Counted from the stretch's first letter, positions 15,121-25,050 are shown. The stretch: DNA of 64,000 nt from Devosia sp. Root413D1 (GCF_001425235.1 NZ_LMEA01000012.1:286391-350390); one strand, 5' to 3'. A program made the numbers and translations. Notes: generated from the letters alone by a model not told the origin.

Positions 15121-16161
15121 TTACGCCAGGACCGGGGTAACGGGGCCAGGCGCTTTCGGATGCAGCAGGCCCGCCTCGCGGAGCTCGGCCCAGAGCGCGT
15201 CGGGAATGGGCTTGCGGTAGCCGGCGAGATTGTCGTTGAACTCGGCAACATTGGAGAAGCCGGGGATGATGGCGGTGATCGCCTCATGGCCGAGCGGGAA
15301 GTTGAGGGCAGCGCGGATCAGCGTGGTGCCGTGCTTGCTGCACAACTCCTCGATGCGGCGGGTCTTCTCGATCATCTCGGGGCTCGCCTGCGCATAGTCA
15401 TAAATCGCGTTGGGAACCGGACCCGTGGCGAGGATACCGCTGTTGAGCGGGGCGCCGTCGACAATCGCCACGCCTTCGCGCTTCACCCGCGGCAGCAGGG
15501 TGTCGATCACCTGCTGGTCGAGCAGGGTGTAGCGATTGGCGAGCAGGAAGATATCGAAGCGGGCATGGTTCATCAGCTCATCGATGATCTGCCACTCGTT
15601 GACCCCCGCCCCGATGGCCTGCACCGCCCCCGAGGCCCGCAGCTCTTCGAGCGCACGGATACCGCCGCCTTCGAGTGCCTGCTTCATGGTCTCGGCATGG
15701 CGCTCGCGCTGGCTGAAGGCGCCGATATCGTGGAGGAACAGGATGTCGATGCTCTCGAGCCCCAGCCGCTGCAGCGAGTTGTCGTAGCTCCGCATCACCC
15801 CGTCATAGGTGAAATCGAACTTCGGCCGGAACGGCAGGGCGCGTGGATCGCCGTGACGCTCCATCGAAAAGGCGCGGTCGGGGACCAGCAACCGGCCGAC
15901 CTTGGTCGAAAGCACATAGCTATCCCGCGGCTTATCGCGCAGGAAATCGCCAATCCGACGCTCCGACAGGCCGGCGCCGTAGAACGGGGCGGTGTCGAAA
16001 TAGCGGATACCGGCATCCCAGGCGGCCTCAAGCACTTCGCGGGCCCCGGCATCGGTCGGTGCCCGCCGGAGGTCGCCGAGCGGCGCGCCGCCGAAGCCGA
16101 TGCGGCTGATCTCGGGGCCGGTCGCGCCGACCGGACGGGAGGGGATCAGCGGGCCGCCCAT
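15121..16161 (-). CDS. Aldo/keto reductase (D-threo-aldose/L-fucose dehydrogenase type)
   Basis: Protein of 346 residues, TIM-barrel NAD(P)H oxidoreductase. Visible are IGFGGAPLGDL at the N-terminus, the catalytic Asp/Tyr segment YFDTAPFYGAGLSE, the Lys in LSTKVGR and the His in LFLHDIG. This is the pattern of the aldose-dehydrogenase subfamily. The start overlaps the ThuA-like gene by 16 bases, so the two are coupled. Likely role: oxidation or reduction of a sugar or aldehyde in a small catabolic operon. Confidence 0.85.
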   Translation of the reverse strand: MGGPLIPSRPVGATGPEISRIGFGGAPLGDLRRAPTDAGAREVLEAAWDAGIRYFDTAPFYGAGLSERRIGDFLRDKPRDSYVLSTKVGRLLVPDRAFSMERHGDPRALPFRPKFDFTYDGVMRSYDNSLQRLGLESIDILFLHDIGAFSQRERHAETMKQALEGGGIRALEELRASGAVQAIGAGVNEWQIIDELMNHARFDIFLLANRYTLLDQQVIDTLLPRVKREGVAIVDGAPLNSGILATGPVPNAIYDYAQASPEMIEKTRRIEELCSKHGTTLIRAALNFPLGHEAITAIIPGFSNVAEFNDNLAGYRKPIPDALWAELREAGLLHPKAPGPVTPVLA

Positions 16162-16787
16162 AGCAGCCCCCGGTGCAGGATGGTCTTGATCTCGGGCTTG
16201 TCTAGCTCGGCCGGCTTGTGGCCGAGCGCCGTGTAAAAGACGCGACCGCGGCCATAAGCGGACTTGTAGACTACCGGCATCTCGGCGCCCTTCTTCCAGA
16301 AGGCGTGCTCGCCCGAGAAAGTGGTGGTGGCGAGCACCTCAACGGTGGGGTCGACATGCATGTAGTACTGCTCCGAGGTGTGCTCGAAGCTCTTGATGCC
16401 CGCCATGATCGGGTCGTCCGTCACCTTGGGGTCGACCTGGTAGCTGATGATATCGCCCGGGTGGGTGGCGAAGGTGCAGCCGCCGAGAAAGCGGATCCGT
16501 GCATTGCCCTGGAAGCTGGTGGCGAGGCCGTGGTGGAAAGCAGCAAGGCCGGTCCCGGCTTCGACGGCGGCGCAGAAGCGGATGGAGTTCTCGCGGTCGA
16601 GCTCGCCGCCGGTGATCTGCGGCACGATCAGGTCGTAGGAGCCGACACTTTCGCCACCGAGCGCCGTGTAGTCGCCGGTGACATCGACCTCAAAACCCTC
16701 GCCCTCGAGGATTTCGCGCACGATATGCGCGCCTTTTTCGGGCTCGTGCAGCTCGAGCCCGCCCCATACGACCAATGCTGTCTTCAT
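16146..16787 (-). CDS. ThuA-like (trehalose utilisation) domain protein
   Basis: Protein of 213 residues with a class-I glutamine amidotransferase-like fold: VVWGGLELHEPEKG at the N-terminus, GTGLAAFHHGLATSF in the middle and GRVFYTALGHKPAEL near the end. ThuA proteins take part in disaccharide (trehalose/sucrose, 3-keto-sugar) use in rhizobia, and the exact chemistry is uncertain. Start 16787 (MKTALVVW) has GAGGGAAG upstream. It overlaps the aldo-keto reductase and diverges from the amidase gene. Confidence 0.85.
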   Translation of the reverse strand: MKTALVVWGGLELHEPEKGAHIVREILEGEGFEVDVTGDYTALGGESVGSYDLIVPQITGGELDRENSIRFCAAVEAGTGLAAFHHGLATSFQGNARIRFLGGCTFATHPGDIISYQVDPKVTDDPIMAGIKSFEHTSEQYYMHVDPTVEVLATTTFSGEHAFWKKGAEMPVVYKSAYGRGRVFYTALGHKPAELDKPEIKTILHRGLLWAAR

Positions 16788-16951
16788 AGTCCGCTTCCCT
16801 CGCCGCTGACCGGCGGGAGACCTGAACAAAAGCAGCGGGTTAAGGCAAGCGGGAATTGGTATGGTAGGCGCCCGCTGCCCCGTCGAACGGTGCATTGTGC
16901 GGGGCGCGCTTCCTGTCGAGTATCCCCCTCAACAACAAGCGGGGGGCAAAC

Positions 16952-18433
16952 ATGCCGACAAGCGACTTTTCCTATCTGAGCGCCACCGAACTGGCGCGGC
17001 GGATTCGCCAGCGCGAAGTGTCGCCGGTCGAGCTCATGGAGGCGACCATCAGCCGGATCGAGGCGCGCAACCCGAGCCTCAATGCGCTGATCTATCTCGG
17101 CTTCGACGATGCGCGGCGCGAGGCGAAAACAGCCGAGGCGGCGGTGATGAGCGGTGCGACGTTGCCGCCGCTGCACGGGGTACCCGCAGCGATCAAGGAC
17201 CTGTTCGATTTCAAGCCCGGCTGGCCGACGACCTTTGGGGGGGTGCGGGCGCTCAAAGACAACATCGCGCAGTTCCACTGCCCGTTCGCCGAGCGGATCG
17301 AAAAGGGCGGCGCAATCCTCGTGGGCAAGACCAATGCCCCGGTGATGGGGTTGCGCGGGGTGACCGACAACTACCTGTTCGGGGCGACCAGTAACCCGTT
17401 CGATACGACACGCAACCCGGGCGGCTCCTCGGGCGGCAGCGCTGCGATCGTCGCCGACGGCTTGGTTTCCATCGCCGAGGGCACCGATGCCGGCGGCTCG
17501 ATCCGCATCCCGGCAGCCTGGTGCGGCGTCTATGGTTACAAGCCGGCTTTCGGGCGGGTGCCGGTGGTGATGCGACCCAATGCCTTTGCCGGCGACCTGC
17601 CCTCTGTGTTCGAGGGGCCGATCACCCGCACGGTCGAGGATGCGGCGCTGGCGATGAGCGTGCTCGGCGGCTATGACCCGCGCGATCCGCTGAGCCTTAG
17701 CGAGACGGTCGACTATCTCGGTGCGCTGAAGCAGTCGATCAAGGGGTTCCGGATCGGCTACAGCCCCAACCTCGATGTGTTCCCGGTCGATCCGCGGGTG
17801 GCGGAGACGGTGCAGCGGGCCGTCGCGGCGTTCAGCGAGGCGGGCGCGGAGGTCGAAGAGATCAAGCTCGGCATCCGCTACTCGCAGCGCGAGCTGAGCG
17901 AGCTCTGGCTACGGCTGATGATGCCGCTCAACATGGGGACGCTCGAGGCGGTGAAAGCCGGCGGGCTCGACCTCCTGGCAGACCACCGCGGCGATTTCCC
18001 GCCGGAGTACCTGCACTGGATCGAAAGCTACGGCCAGACGATGACTGCAGCCGACCTCCGCCGTGACCAGGCCATGCGGTCGGAAATCTACGACGCCTTC
18101 CAGGCCGCCTTCGCCACCTATGACCTGGTGATCACCCCCACGGTTGCCGCGCTGCCAGTGAAGAACGAGGTTGGCGGCAATACGCACGGGCCGCGCGAGG
18201 TGAACGGCGAGGCGGTCGACCAGGGGATCGGCTGGTGCCTCACCTACCCGCTCAACTTCACCGGGCATCCCGCCGCGTCGATCCCGGCCGGACTGGTGGA
18301 TGGGCTGCCGGTCGGCATGCAGATCATCGGCCGGCGCTATGCCGATGCCGATGTGCTGGCGGCCAGCGCGGCGTTCGAACAGCTGCGGCCGTGGGCGGAC
18401 AGTTATCGGATCTGCGCGGAGCGGGTGATTTAG
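16952..18433 (+). CDS. Amidase signature family hydrolase
   Basis: Protein of 493 residues. The Ser-cisSer-Lys triad is visible: Lys82 in AAIKDLFD, the serines of NPGGSSGGSAA at about 159-160, and the nucleophile Ser183 in GTDAGGSIRIPA. Family members cleave amides from small aromatic or aliphatic compounds, and GatA-type use is unlikely without gatB/gatC. Start 16952 (MPTSDFSYLS) follows a GGGGGG stretch. The neighbouring hydrolases and reductases suggest a catabolic role, but the substrate is unknown. Confidence 0.88.
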   Translation: MPTSDFSYLSATELARRIRQREVSPVELMEATISRIEARNPSLNALIYLGFDDARREAKTAEAAVMSGATLPPLHGVPAAIKDLFDFKPGWPTTFGGVRALKDNIAQFHCPFAERIEKGGAILVGKTNAPVMGLRGVTDNYLFGATSNPFDTTRNPGGSSGGSAAIVADGLVSIAEGTDAGGSIRIPAAWCGVYGYKPAFGRVPVVMRPNAFAGDLPSVFEGPITRTVEDAALAMSVLGGYDPRDPLSLSETVDYLGALKQSIKGFRIGYSPNLDVFPVDPRVAETVQRAVAAFSEAGAEVEEIKLGIRYSQRELSELWLRLMMPLNMGTLEAVKAGGLDLLADHRGDFPPEYLHWIESYGQTMTAADLRRDQAMRSEIYDAFQAAFATYDLVITPTVAALPVKNEVGGNTHGPREVNGEAVDQGIGWCLTYPLNFTGHPAASIPAGLVDGLPVGMQIIGRRYADADVLAASAAFEQLRPWADSYRICAERVI

Positions 18434-18458
18434 GGGGCTCCACATCAGAGCGTAGGGC

Positions 18459-18564
18459 ACCCCCACCCTCATTCCCTCCCCACAAGGGGGAGGGAGGCGA
18501 TTGCTTCACGGTCTCGGTTCCATCGTCTCCCTCCCCCTTGTGGGGAGGGATCAAGGGTGGGGGT
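18459..18564. repeat. Intergenic palindromic repeat (CCTCCCCC family), long copy
   Basis: Two arms of about 37 bases (18459-18495 and 18527-18564) are near-perfect inverted copies, the inner part being CCCTCCCCACAAGGGGGAGG. It sits between the convergent amidase and phoB genes and could fold as a bidirectional transcription stop. Confidence 0.8.
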
Positions 18565-18587
18565 GGCCCCACGCTCGACGTTGGCGC

Positions 18588-19289
18588 TCAGCTGACCGCC
18601 GCAAACCGCTCGTCAAACGCATAGCCGGCGCCGCGGACGGTGCGGATCGGGTCGGCGTCGCGGTGGCGGTTGATCGCCTTGCGCAGGCGCCCGACATGCA
18701 CGTCGACGGTGCGCTCGTCGACATAGACGTCGTTGCCCCAGACCCCGTCGAGCAGTTGCTCGCGGGAGTAGACGCGGCCGGGGTGGCGCATCAGGTATTC
18801 GAGCAGGCGGTATTCGGTGGGACCGAGATGCACCTCGCGGCCGCCGCGCCGGACGCGGTGGCTGGTGCGATCGAGCTCGAGGTCGCCGGCCTTCAGCACC
18901 GCGGTGACGAGCTGCGGGCTCGAACGGCGGAGCAGCGCGTTGATGCGGGCCAGCAGCTCGGGGATCGAGAACGGCTTCACCACATAATCGTCGGCGCCGG
19001 TGGCAAGGCCACGGACGCGTTCTTCTTCCTCGCCGCGGGCGGTGATCATGATGATCGGGGTGCGCGCGGTTTCCTCGCGTGAGCGCCAGCGGCGGCAGAG
19101 TTCGATGCCGGAAAGGCCCGGCAACATCCAGTCGAGCAGGATGAGGTCCGGAACGCCGTCACGGATGCGCTCCACCGCCTCGTCGCCCGAGGCGGCAGTG
19201 GCGACCCGGAAGCCTTCGGCTTCGAGGTTGTAGCGCAGCAGGACGGCCAGATCGGCTTCGTCTTCGACGATCAGGATGGTGGCTGACAT
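18588..19289 (-). CDS. phoB: Phosphate regulon response regulator PhoB
   Basis: Protein of 233 residues. The receiver domain has the acidic pair VEDEAD, the phosphoacceptor Asp in LILLDWMLPG (about residue 53) and Lys in VVKPFS. The C-terminal winged helix has GPTEYRLLEYLMRHPGRVYSREQLLD and RTVDVHVGRLRKAI. It activates Pho-box promoters when phosphorylated by PhoR. It is the last gene of the phoR-pst-phoU-phoB set, about 100 bases after phoU. Confidence 0.96.
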   Translation of the reverse strand: MSATILIVEDEADLAVLLRYNLEAEGFRVATAASGDEAVERIRDGVPDLILLDWMLPGLSGIELCRRWRSREETARTPIIMITARGEEEERVRGLATGADDYVVKPFSIPELLARINALLRRSSPQLVTAVLKAGDLELDRTSHRVRRGGREVHLGPTEYRLLEYLMRHPGRVYSREQLLDGVWGNDVYVDERTVDVHVGRLRKAINRHRDADPIRTVRGAGYAFDERFAAVS

Positions 19290-19388
19290 CGGATCACCCC
19301 TAGAGCGCTTTCAGGAAAGCTACGGACCTGAAAGCTCTGTAAATCAAAGGCTTAGACCTTCGCCGTCGCAATGAGACGGCGAAGGGAC

Positions 19389-20084
19389 TTAGCGCGGCTG
19401 GCGCTGCTGTTCCTCGGCGCCGAGGTGGCGACCGGTTTCGAGGTAGTAGGCAGCTTCGGCGATGTTGGTCGCATGGTCGCCGACGCGCTCGAGGCTCTTG
19501 GTGCAGAACAGCAGGTGCGTGCACTGCGTGATGTTGCGCGGATCTTCCATCATATAGGTGAGGAGTTCGCGGAACAGCGAGTTGTACATCGCGTCGACTT
19601 CGTCATCGCGGCTGCAGACCTCGACGGCCGCAGCAGAGTCGCGGTTGAGGTAGGCATCGATGGCACTCTTCAGCTGCCGCGCCACCAGTTCCTTCATGTG
19701 CTTGACGCCATTGTAGAATTTTGGCGCGAGACCGAGGGACTCGATCTGCATGGCGCGCTTGGCCAACTGCTTGGCCATATCACCGGTGCGCTCGAGGTCA
19801 TTGGCGACCTGGATCGAGGTCACCACCATGCGCAGGTCCGCCGCCATCGGCTGGCGGCGCGCAATGATCGACACCGCCGCGTCATTGATGCGCTGCTGCA
19901 TCTCGTCGATCTTCTTGTCGAACAGGCGCACGTCCTGGGCCTGCTTGTGATCGAGCTTGAGCAAGGCGACGGCCGACTCGGTGATGGCCTGTTCGACCAT
20001 GCCACCCATCTCGGAAATTGCCTTGTTGAGGTTGGTGAGTTCGTCCTCGTAAGAGGAAACGATGTGCTCGTTGAGCGATGCCAT
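19389..20084 (-). CDS. phoU: Phosphate signalling complex protein PhoU
   Basis: Protein of 231 residues composed of two repeated three-helix bundles, each with the metal/partner-binding pattern (VANDLERTGDMAKQLAKR and KSLERVGDHATNIAEA). PhoU links the Pst transporter state to PhoR and lowers signalling when phosphate is plentiful. It lies 18 bases after pstB. Confidence 0.96.
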   Translation of the reverse strand: MASLNEHIVSSYEDELTNLNKAISEMGGMVEQAITESAVALLKLDHKQAQDVRLFDKKIDEMQQRINDAAVSIIARRQPMAADLRMVVTSIQVANDLERTGDMAKQLAKRAMQIESLGLAPKFYNGVKHMKELVARQLKSAIDAYLNRDSAAAVEVCSRDDEVDAMYNSLFRELLTYMMEDPRNITQCTHLLFCTKSLERVGDHATNIAEAAYYLETGRHLGAEEQQRQPR

Positions 20085-20102
20085 TCTCGAGTTCCTCTCG
20101 GG

Positions 20103-20921
20103 TCAGCCGATACGGCCGGTAATATAGTCCTGCGTCTGCTTGTTCTTGGGATTGGTGAAGATGTCCTCGGTCTTGCCTTCCTCGATGAGCTTACCGAGGT
20201 GGAAGAACGCGGTCTTCTGGCTGACGCGGGCGGCCTGCTGCATGGAGTGGGTGACGATGACGATGGTGAAGTTCTCACGCAGCTCGTCGATCAGTTCCTC
20301 GATGACGGCGGTGGCGATCGGATCGAGCGCCGAGCAGGGCTCGTCCATCAGCAGCACTTCGGGCTTGGTGGCGATGGCGCGAGCGATGCAGAGGCGCTGC
20401 TGCTGACCACCGGAAAGGCCGGTGCCCGGCTCCTGCAGGCGGTCCTTCACTTCGTTCCACAGGCCGGCGCGGCGCAGCGAGGAATGCACGATCTCATCGA
20501 GGTCGGCCTTGTTGCGGGCGATGCCGTGGATCTTGGGGCCGTAGGCGACGTTCTCGTAGATCGACTTGGGGAACGGATTGGGCTTCTGGAACACCATGCC
20601 GACGCGGGCACGCAGTTCCACCACGTCGATCGACGGGTCGTAGATATCGTCCTCGTCGAGGTTGATCTTGCCGGTGACGCGGCAGCCGTCGATGGTGTCG
20701 TTCATGCGGTTGAGCGAACGGAGAAATGTCGACTTGCCGCAGCCCGAAGGGCCGATCAGCGAGGTGACGTTGAACTGTTCGATCTTCAGGTTGACGTCGA
20801 ACAGCGCCTGTTTGGCTCCATAGAACACCCCGACATTCTCGCCGGTCATCTTCGGCAGGGCGTTAGGACGCGAGACGGGAGCGGCAAGGGTCGCAGCAGA
20901 TTCGAGGGACATGTCGGTCAT
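20103..20921 (-). CDS. pstB: Phosphate ABC transporter ATPase PstB
   Basis: Protein of 272 residues. Walker [11 protein letters not shown]-loop [19 protein letters not shown] (the PstB-specific NPFP), signature LSGGQQQR and Walker [14 protein letters not shown] are all intact. It energises high-affinity phosphate import with PstA and PstC. It lies 12 bases after pstA. Confidence 0.97.
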   Translation of the reverse strand: MTDMSLESAATLAAPVSRPNALPKMTGENVGVFYGAKQALFDVNLKIEQFNVTSLIGPSGCGKSTFLRSLNRMNDTIDGCRVTGKINLDEDDIYDPSIDVVELRARVGMVFQKPNPFPKSIYENVAYGPKIHGIARNKADLDEIVHSSLRRAGLWNEVKDRLQEPGTGLSGGQQQRLCIARAIATKPEVLLMDEPCSALDPIATAVIEELIDELRENFTIVIVTHSMQQAARVSQKTAFFHLGKLIEEGKTEDIFTNPKNKQTQDYITGRIG

Positions 20922-20933
20922 CCAGGTCAGGGG

Positions 20934-22253
20934 TTACCAGCGGCGCTCGAAGCGGCGGCGGAGGAGAATGGCGGCGAGGTTCATCAGGGCGAGGAACAGC
21001 AGCAGCACGATGATGGCGCCCGAGGTGCGCTCGACGAAGGCGCGCTCGGCCTCGTTGGCCCACATGTAGATCTGCACGGGCAAAGCGGTCGCCGGATCGA
21101 GCGGCGTCGTCGGGCGGTCGGCGACGAAGGCCACCATGCCGATGAGCAGCAGCGGCGCGGTTTCACCCAGGGCACGGGCGAGGCCGATAATGGTGCCGGT
21201 AAGGATGCCCGGGGTGGCGAGCGGCAGCACGTGATCGAACACCATCTGCATCTTCGAGGCACCGATGCCCAGCGCAGCCGAACGGATCGAGGGCGGCACC
21301 GAGCGCAGCGCGGCGCGGGTGGCGATGATGATGGTGGGCAGGGTCATCAGCGTGAGGACCAGGCCGCCGACGATCGGCGCCGAACGCGGCATACCGAAGA
21401 AGTTGATGAACACCGCCAGCCCGAGCAGGCCGAAGACGATCGAGGGCACCGCCGCGAGGTTGTTGATGTTCACCTCGATGAAGTCGGTGAAGCGGTTCTT
21501 CTTGGCGAACTCCTCGAGATAGATCGAGGCGGCAACGCCGATGGGGAGCGCGCAGAGCAGCACGATTGCCATCATGTAGAGCGAGCCGACGAGCGCCACG
21601 CCGAGCCCGGCGGTCTCGGGGCGGCTGGAGGCGCCGAAAGTGAGCAGGCCCCAGTTGAACGGCGTCGAGATGGCGCCTTCCTGTTTCAGCTGATCGAGCC
21701 AGGCGACCTGCTGGTCGGAGACCTTGCGCTTATCCTGGGGCACCGTGAGATCGATCTGGCCCTTGTTGGCGCTGTCGATATCGGCGGCGGCGAGCAGGGT
21801 GACGTTGCGGGTGGTGCCGATCACCGAGGGGTCGGCGACGACGATCTCGCGCAGCGTCGAGCGCGAACCATCGGAGACGAACTTGGCGATGTCGCGCATT
21901 GCCGCCTTGTCGTCGGTCGAGACGCCGAGCGCCTTGGCCACGGCGTTGCGGGCGATGATCGGGTAGTTGGCGGAGACGAGGACGCGCGGGTTGGTGGCGC
22001 GCTCGTTGTCCTTGTCGATGATCGAGGCAGAGAACTCGACCGGCACGGTGATCGCGGTCTGGACGAAGGCGGTGTAACCTTTCGAAAAGATCGAAACCAG
22101 CAGGATGGCAAGGAAGCCGAGGCCGATGATGATGGCCACGATGCCATAGAGGCGGAAACGGAACTCGGCGGCGTGGCGGCGCCTCAGGCCGAAATCACGA
22201 CGGGCCGAAGCCGCGGTGGCCACAGTGGCGTGGGGCAAGGCTGCGTCGGTCAT
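20934..22253 (-). CDS. pstA: Phosphate ABC transporter permease PstA
   Basis: Protein of 439 residues, longer than the E. coli protein (about 296) because of an N-terminal extension and a periplasmic insertion between the first helix and the permease core, as usual in alphaproteobacteria. The core has PIGVAASIYLEEFAKK, AALGIGASKMQMVFDHVLPLATPGI (the EAA-like loop) and ALGETAPLLLIG. The start overlaps pstC (ATGA). Confidence 0.95.
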   Translation of the reverse strand: MTDAALPHATVATAASARRDFGLRRRHAAEFRFRLYGIVAIIIGLGFLAILLVSIFSKGYTAFVQTAITVPVEFSASIIDKDNERATNPRVLVSANYPIIARNAVAKALGVSTDDKAAMRDIAKFVSDGSRSTLREIVVADPSVIGTTRNVTLLAAADIDSANKGQIDLTVPQDKRKVSDQQVAWLDQLKQEGAISTPFNWGLLTFGASSRPETAGLGVALVGSLYMMAIVLLCALPIGVAASIYLEEFAKKNRFTDFIEVNINNLAAVPSIVFGLLGLAVFINFFGMPRSAPIVGGLVLTLMTLPTIIIATRAALRSVPPSIRSAALGIGASKMQMVFDHVLPLATPGILTGTIIGLARALGETAPLLLIGMVAFVADRPTTPLDPATALPVQIYMWANEAERAFVERTSGAIIVLLLFLALMNLAAILLRRRFERRW

Positions 22254-23719
22254 TCATACTGCTCCCGATACTTGCGCACGATGTAGAGCGCGTAGACGTT
22301 CATGCCGAGCGTCAGCGTGAAGAGGGTGAGGCCGAGGGCGAAGGCAACCAGGGTCTGCGGCGAGTTGAACTCGAGGTCGCCGGTGAGCTGGTTGACGATC
22401 TTGACCGTGATGGTGGTCATCGCCTCGAACGGGTTGAAGTTGATGCGGGCGGCGACACCCGCGGCGAGCACCACGATCATGGTTTCGCCGATGGCGCGCG
22501 AGGCGGTGAGCAGCAGCGCGCCGACGATGCCGGGGAGCGCGGCCGGCAGGATCACCTTGCGGATGGTCTCCGACCGGGTGGCGCCAAGCGCCAGCGAGCC
22601 GTCACGCATGGCGCGGGGCACGGCGGTGATCACGTCATCGGAGAGCGAGGAGACCACCGGGATCAGCATCACGCCCATGACGATGCCGGCGGTGAACACC
22701 GACTGCGCCTGGATGAAGGAGAAGCCACCGGCGAGCGCGGCCGAAAGATCGCGGAAGAACGGCCCGAGCGTCACCACGGCGAAGATGCCGTAGACGATGG
22801 TGGGGATGCCCGCGAGCAGTTCGAGCAGCGGCTTGACCGTCGAGCGCACCCGGTTCGAGGCGTATTCGCCCATATAGACGGCGGCCATCAGACCGACCGG
22901 CACGGCGAACAGCATCGAGACCAGGGCGATGTAGAGCGTACCCATGAGCAGCGGGATCAGGCCGAACTGGCCCTCGCTGCCGCTGGAGCCGGCTGCGGCG
23001 AAACGCGGATCCCAGACGGTGCCGAAGAAGAAGGTCAGCGGGTTGACGTCGGAGAAGAAGTGGATGGTCTCGCCCAGCATCGACAGGATAATGCCGACAG
23101 TGGTGAGGACGGCGACCGTCGAGGCAGCCAGCAGCGACCACAGCACCACCCGTTCGACCTGGTTGCGGGCCCTGAGGCGCAGCCGGATGCGGGAATAGGC
23201 GAGGGCAGCGCCGGCGAGCGCCAGCAGCAGTGTCAGGCCCTGGCCGATCAGCTTGTGGACGCCGGCATCGGCATTCACGCCGGCGGCGAGCGGCACCATG
23301 TAGTCCTCGCCGCTCTCGGCAAGGCTGATGCCCGCGGACGTCGCCATGTCGCGGAGCGCCGCATAGGAGGTCGGGACATTGGCGCCCGACAGATCAAGCT
23401 GGGTCAGTGCGTTCGACGCATTGCGGACAATGCCGATGGAAAGGCTGGCGGCTGCCGGGTCGGCGATGTGGGCCGTGACCTCTGAGCGGATGCGGCTATC
23501 GAGCAGGCCGGCCGAGATGGAGCTGACAACGAGAAAGACCAGCAGCGCCGGGACGGTGGCGAAGATGAAGGCGAGCCAGCCGTGATAGGTCGGCAGCGAG
23601 TGCGCGACTTCCTTGGACCGGTCAGTGCCGTCGCGCTGCACGCGGGCGCGCTGGGCGGCGAAGAAATAGGCCAAGGCACCAATGGCCAGAACGATTGCAA
23701 CTACCCAGCCTGCTGACAT
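22250..23719 (-). CDS. pstC: Phosphate ABC transporter permease PstC
   Basis: Protein of 489 residues, also of the long alphaproteobacterial type with extra N-terminal helices. The permease core has VPVGLMAAVYMGEYAS, ELLAGIPTIVYGIFA, SLALGATRSETIRKVILPAALPGI and SRAIGETMIVVLAAG. It pairs with PstA to form the channel. A strong hairpin separates it from pstS. Confidence 0.95.
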   Translation of the reverse strand: MSAGWVVAIVLAIGALAYFFAAQRARVQRDGTDRSKEVAHSLPTYHGWLAFIFATVPALLVFLVVSSISAGLLDSRIRSEVTAHIADPAAASLSIGIVRNASNALTQLDLSGANVPTSYAALRDMATSAGISLAESGEDYMVPLAAGVNADAGVHKLIGQGLTLLLALAGAALAYSRIRLRLRARNQVERVVLWSLLAASTVAVLTTVGIILSMLGETIHFFSDVNPLTFFFGTVWDPRFAAAGSSGSEGQFGLIPLLMGTLYIALVSMLFAVPVGLMAAVYMGEYASNRVRSTVKPLLELLAGIPTIVYGIFAVVTLGPFFRDLSAALAGGFSFIQAQSVFTAGIVMGVMLIPVVSSLSDDVITAVPRAMRDGSLALGATRSETIRKVILPAALPGIVGALLLTASRAIGETMIVVLAAGVAARINFNPFEAMTTITVKIVNQLTGDLEFNSPQTLVAFALGLTLFTLTLGMNVYALYIVRKYREQYE

Positions 23720-23782
23720 GACGCCTCACTTGCCCCGGTTAGACCGCCACTACGGGCGGGTAGACCCGCTATGCGGGGAGAC

Positions 23783-23807
23783 GGCGCGGGCCCATGGAGC
23801 CCGCGCC
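23783..23807 (-). promoter_or_regulatory. Intercistronic hairpin between pstS and pstC
   Basis: Perfect 9-bp inverted repeat GGCGCGGGC-7 bases-GCCCGCGCC without a T-tract. In transporter operons such structures commonly protect the binding-protein mRNA end or reduce read-through, giving more PstS than membrane subunits. The role is inferred from position. Confidence 0.6.
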
Positions 23808-23818
23808 GAGACGTCGTA

Positions 23819-24841
23819 TCAGAGAGCCGTACCGGCTTCGAACTTGGCGCGGATCTCTTCGCGCTCCGCATCGGGAGCCGCCACGAGGCCATACTGAGCG
23901 AGCGGCGAGTCCGGCCCGATCATGTCGTCCGAGATGAAGAAGTCGACATATTCCTTGAGGCCCGGGATGACGCCGATGTGCGCCTTCTTGACGTAGAAGA
24001 ACAGCGGACGGCTGACCGGGTATTCACCCGACGAGATGGTCTCGGTCGAGGGGACGACGCCACCGACGGTCGCAACCTTCAGCTTGTCGGCATTGTTCTC
24101 GTAGAAGGCGAGGCCGAAGACGCCGACGCCGGTCTTGTTGCTGTCGATGCGCGCCAGGGTCTCGGTGTAGTCGCCATCGATGTCGACGGCCTTGCCGTCC
24201 TTGCGGATGGCGATGCAGGCCTTGGCAACGGCATCGTCAGCCACGCCAGCGGCCTTCAGGGCGTCCTTGTCGCAGCCGGCGTCGAGGAGCTTGGTCTCGA
24301 ACACTTCGCGGGTGCCGTGCTTCTCGCCCGGGATGTAGGCAGCGATATCCCACTCTGGGAACGCCGCGTTCACTTCGTTCCACTTGGTGTAGGGGTTGTC
24401 GACGAGCTTGCCGTCAACCACGACCTGGGCGGCGAGAGCCTTGTAGATGTCGGCGGGCTGGATGGCGAAATCCGGGCCGGCGGTGTCGGTGGCGAAGACG
24501 ATGCCGTCATAGCCGATCTTGACTTCCTCGACGTCGGCGACGCCGTTGGTCTTGCAGGTCTCGAGCTCTTCGGCCTTCATCGGACGCGAGGAGTTCGCGA
24601 TGTCGATCTTGTCTTCGCCGACGCCTTCACAGAACTGCTTGATGCCAGCGCCCGAACCACCGGACTCGACGACCGGGGTCTTGAAGTCCGGGAAGGCCTC
24701 GCCGAACGACTCGGCGACGATCTTGGCATAGGGGAGAACGGTGGACGAACCGGCGACCTGGACCTGGTCGCGCGCCGCGGCGGCACCAAGGCCAGCGGCA
24801 AGCGCGATAACCGCGGCGCTCGCGAAAACTGCAATCTTCAT
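23819..24841 (-). CDS. pstS: Phosphate-binding protein PstS
   Basis: Protein of 340 residues with a Sec signal peptide (MKIAVFASAAVIALAAGLGAAAA). Phosphate ligand segments are visible: VAGSSTVLPY near the mature N-terminus, ESGGSGAGIKQFC, IANSSRPM, and PGEKHGTREVFE. It delivers periplasmic phosphate to PstCA. Start 24841 has AGGGAAC upstream; a longer open frame lacks a signal peptide. A Pho-box-like element lies about 100 bases upstream. Confidence 0.96.
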   Translation of the reverse strand: MKIAVFASAAVIALAAGLGAAAARDQVQVAGSSTVLPYAKIVAESFGEAFPDFKTPVVESGGSGAGIKQFCEGVGEDKIDIANSSRPMKAEELETCKTNGVADVEEVKIGYDGIVFATDTAGPDFAIQPADIYKALAAQVVVDGKLVDNPYTKWNEVNAAFPEWDIAAYIPGEKHGTREVFETKLLDAGCDKDALKAAGVADDAVAKACIAIRKDGKAVDIDGDYTETLARIDSNKTGVGVFGLAFYENNADKLKVATVGGVVPSTETISSGEYPVSRPLFFYVKKAHIGVIPGLKEYVDFFISDDMIGPDSPLAQYGLVAAPDAEREEIRAKFEAGTAL

Positions 24842-24936
24842 GATGATGTTCCCTTTCGGAAGGATCGGCCCTTTCAGGCCAGTCGACGGTCCCGGTTCCT
24901 CCGGCCGCCCTGTCTGCAAGGCGGAACCTAGGGGCG

Positions 24937-24980
24937 TTGTCACAAGGTTTTATGACACTGGGATTGCATTTCTGTGACAG
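24937..24980 (-). promoter_or_regulatory. Candidate Pho box upstream of pstS
   Basis: On the minus strand CTGTCACAGAA (24980-24970) and GTGTCATAAAA (24958-24948) are repeated at a 22-base period, followed by CTTGTGAC. They match the 11-base periodic PhoB half-sites (CTGTCAT-N4), but the second member of each pair is weak. The position fits activation of pstS. Confidence 0.5.
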
Positions 24981-25050
24981 CCTAGATCTTTGATCTATAA
25001 GCGCTATTCTCTGGAACCGAGATTGCGGCCTGTGGAAAGCCGGGCAACTG

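Noticed and set aside
19371-22286. Long open frame (971 codons) on the plus strand opposite phoU-pstB-pstA
   Set aside because: It is antisense to three well-recognised genes, has shadow-like His/Asp/Gly/Arg composition and no domain.
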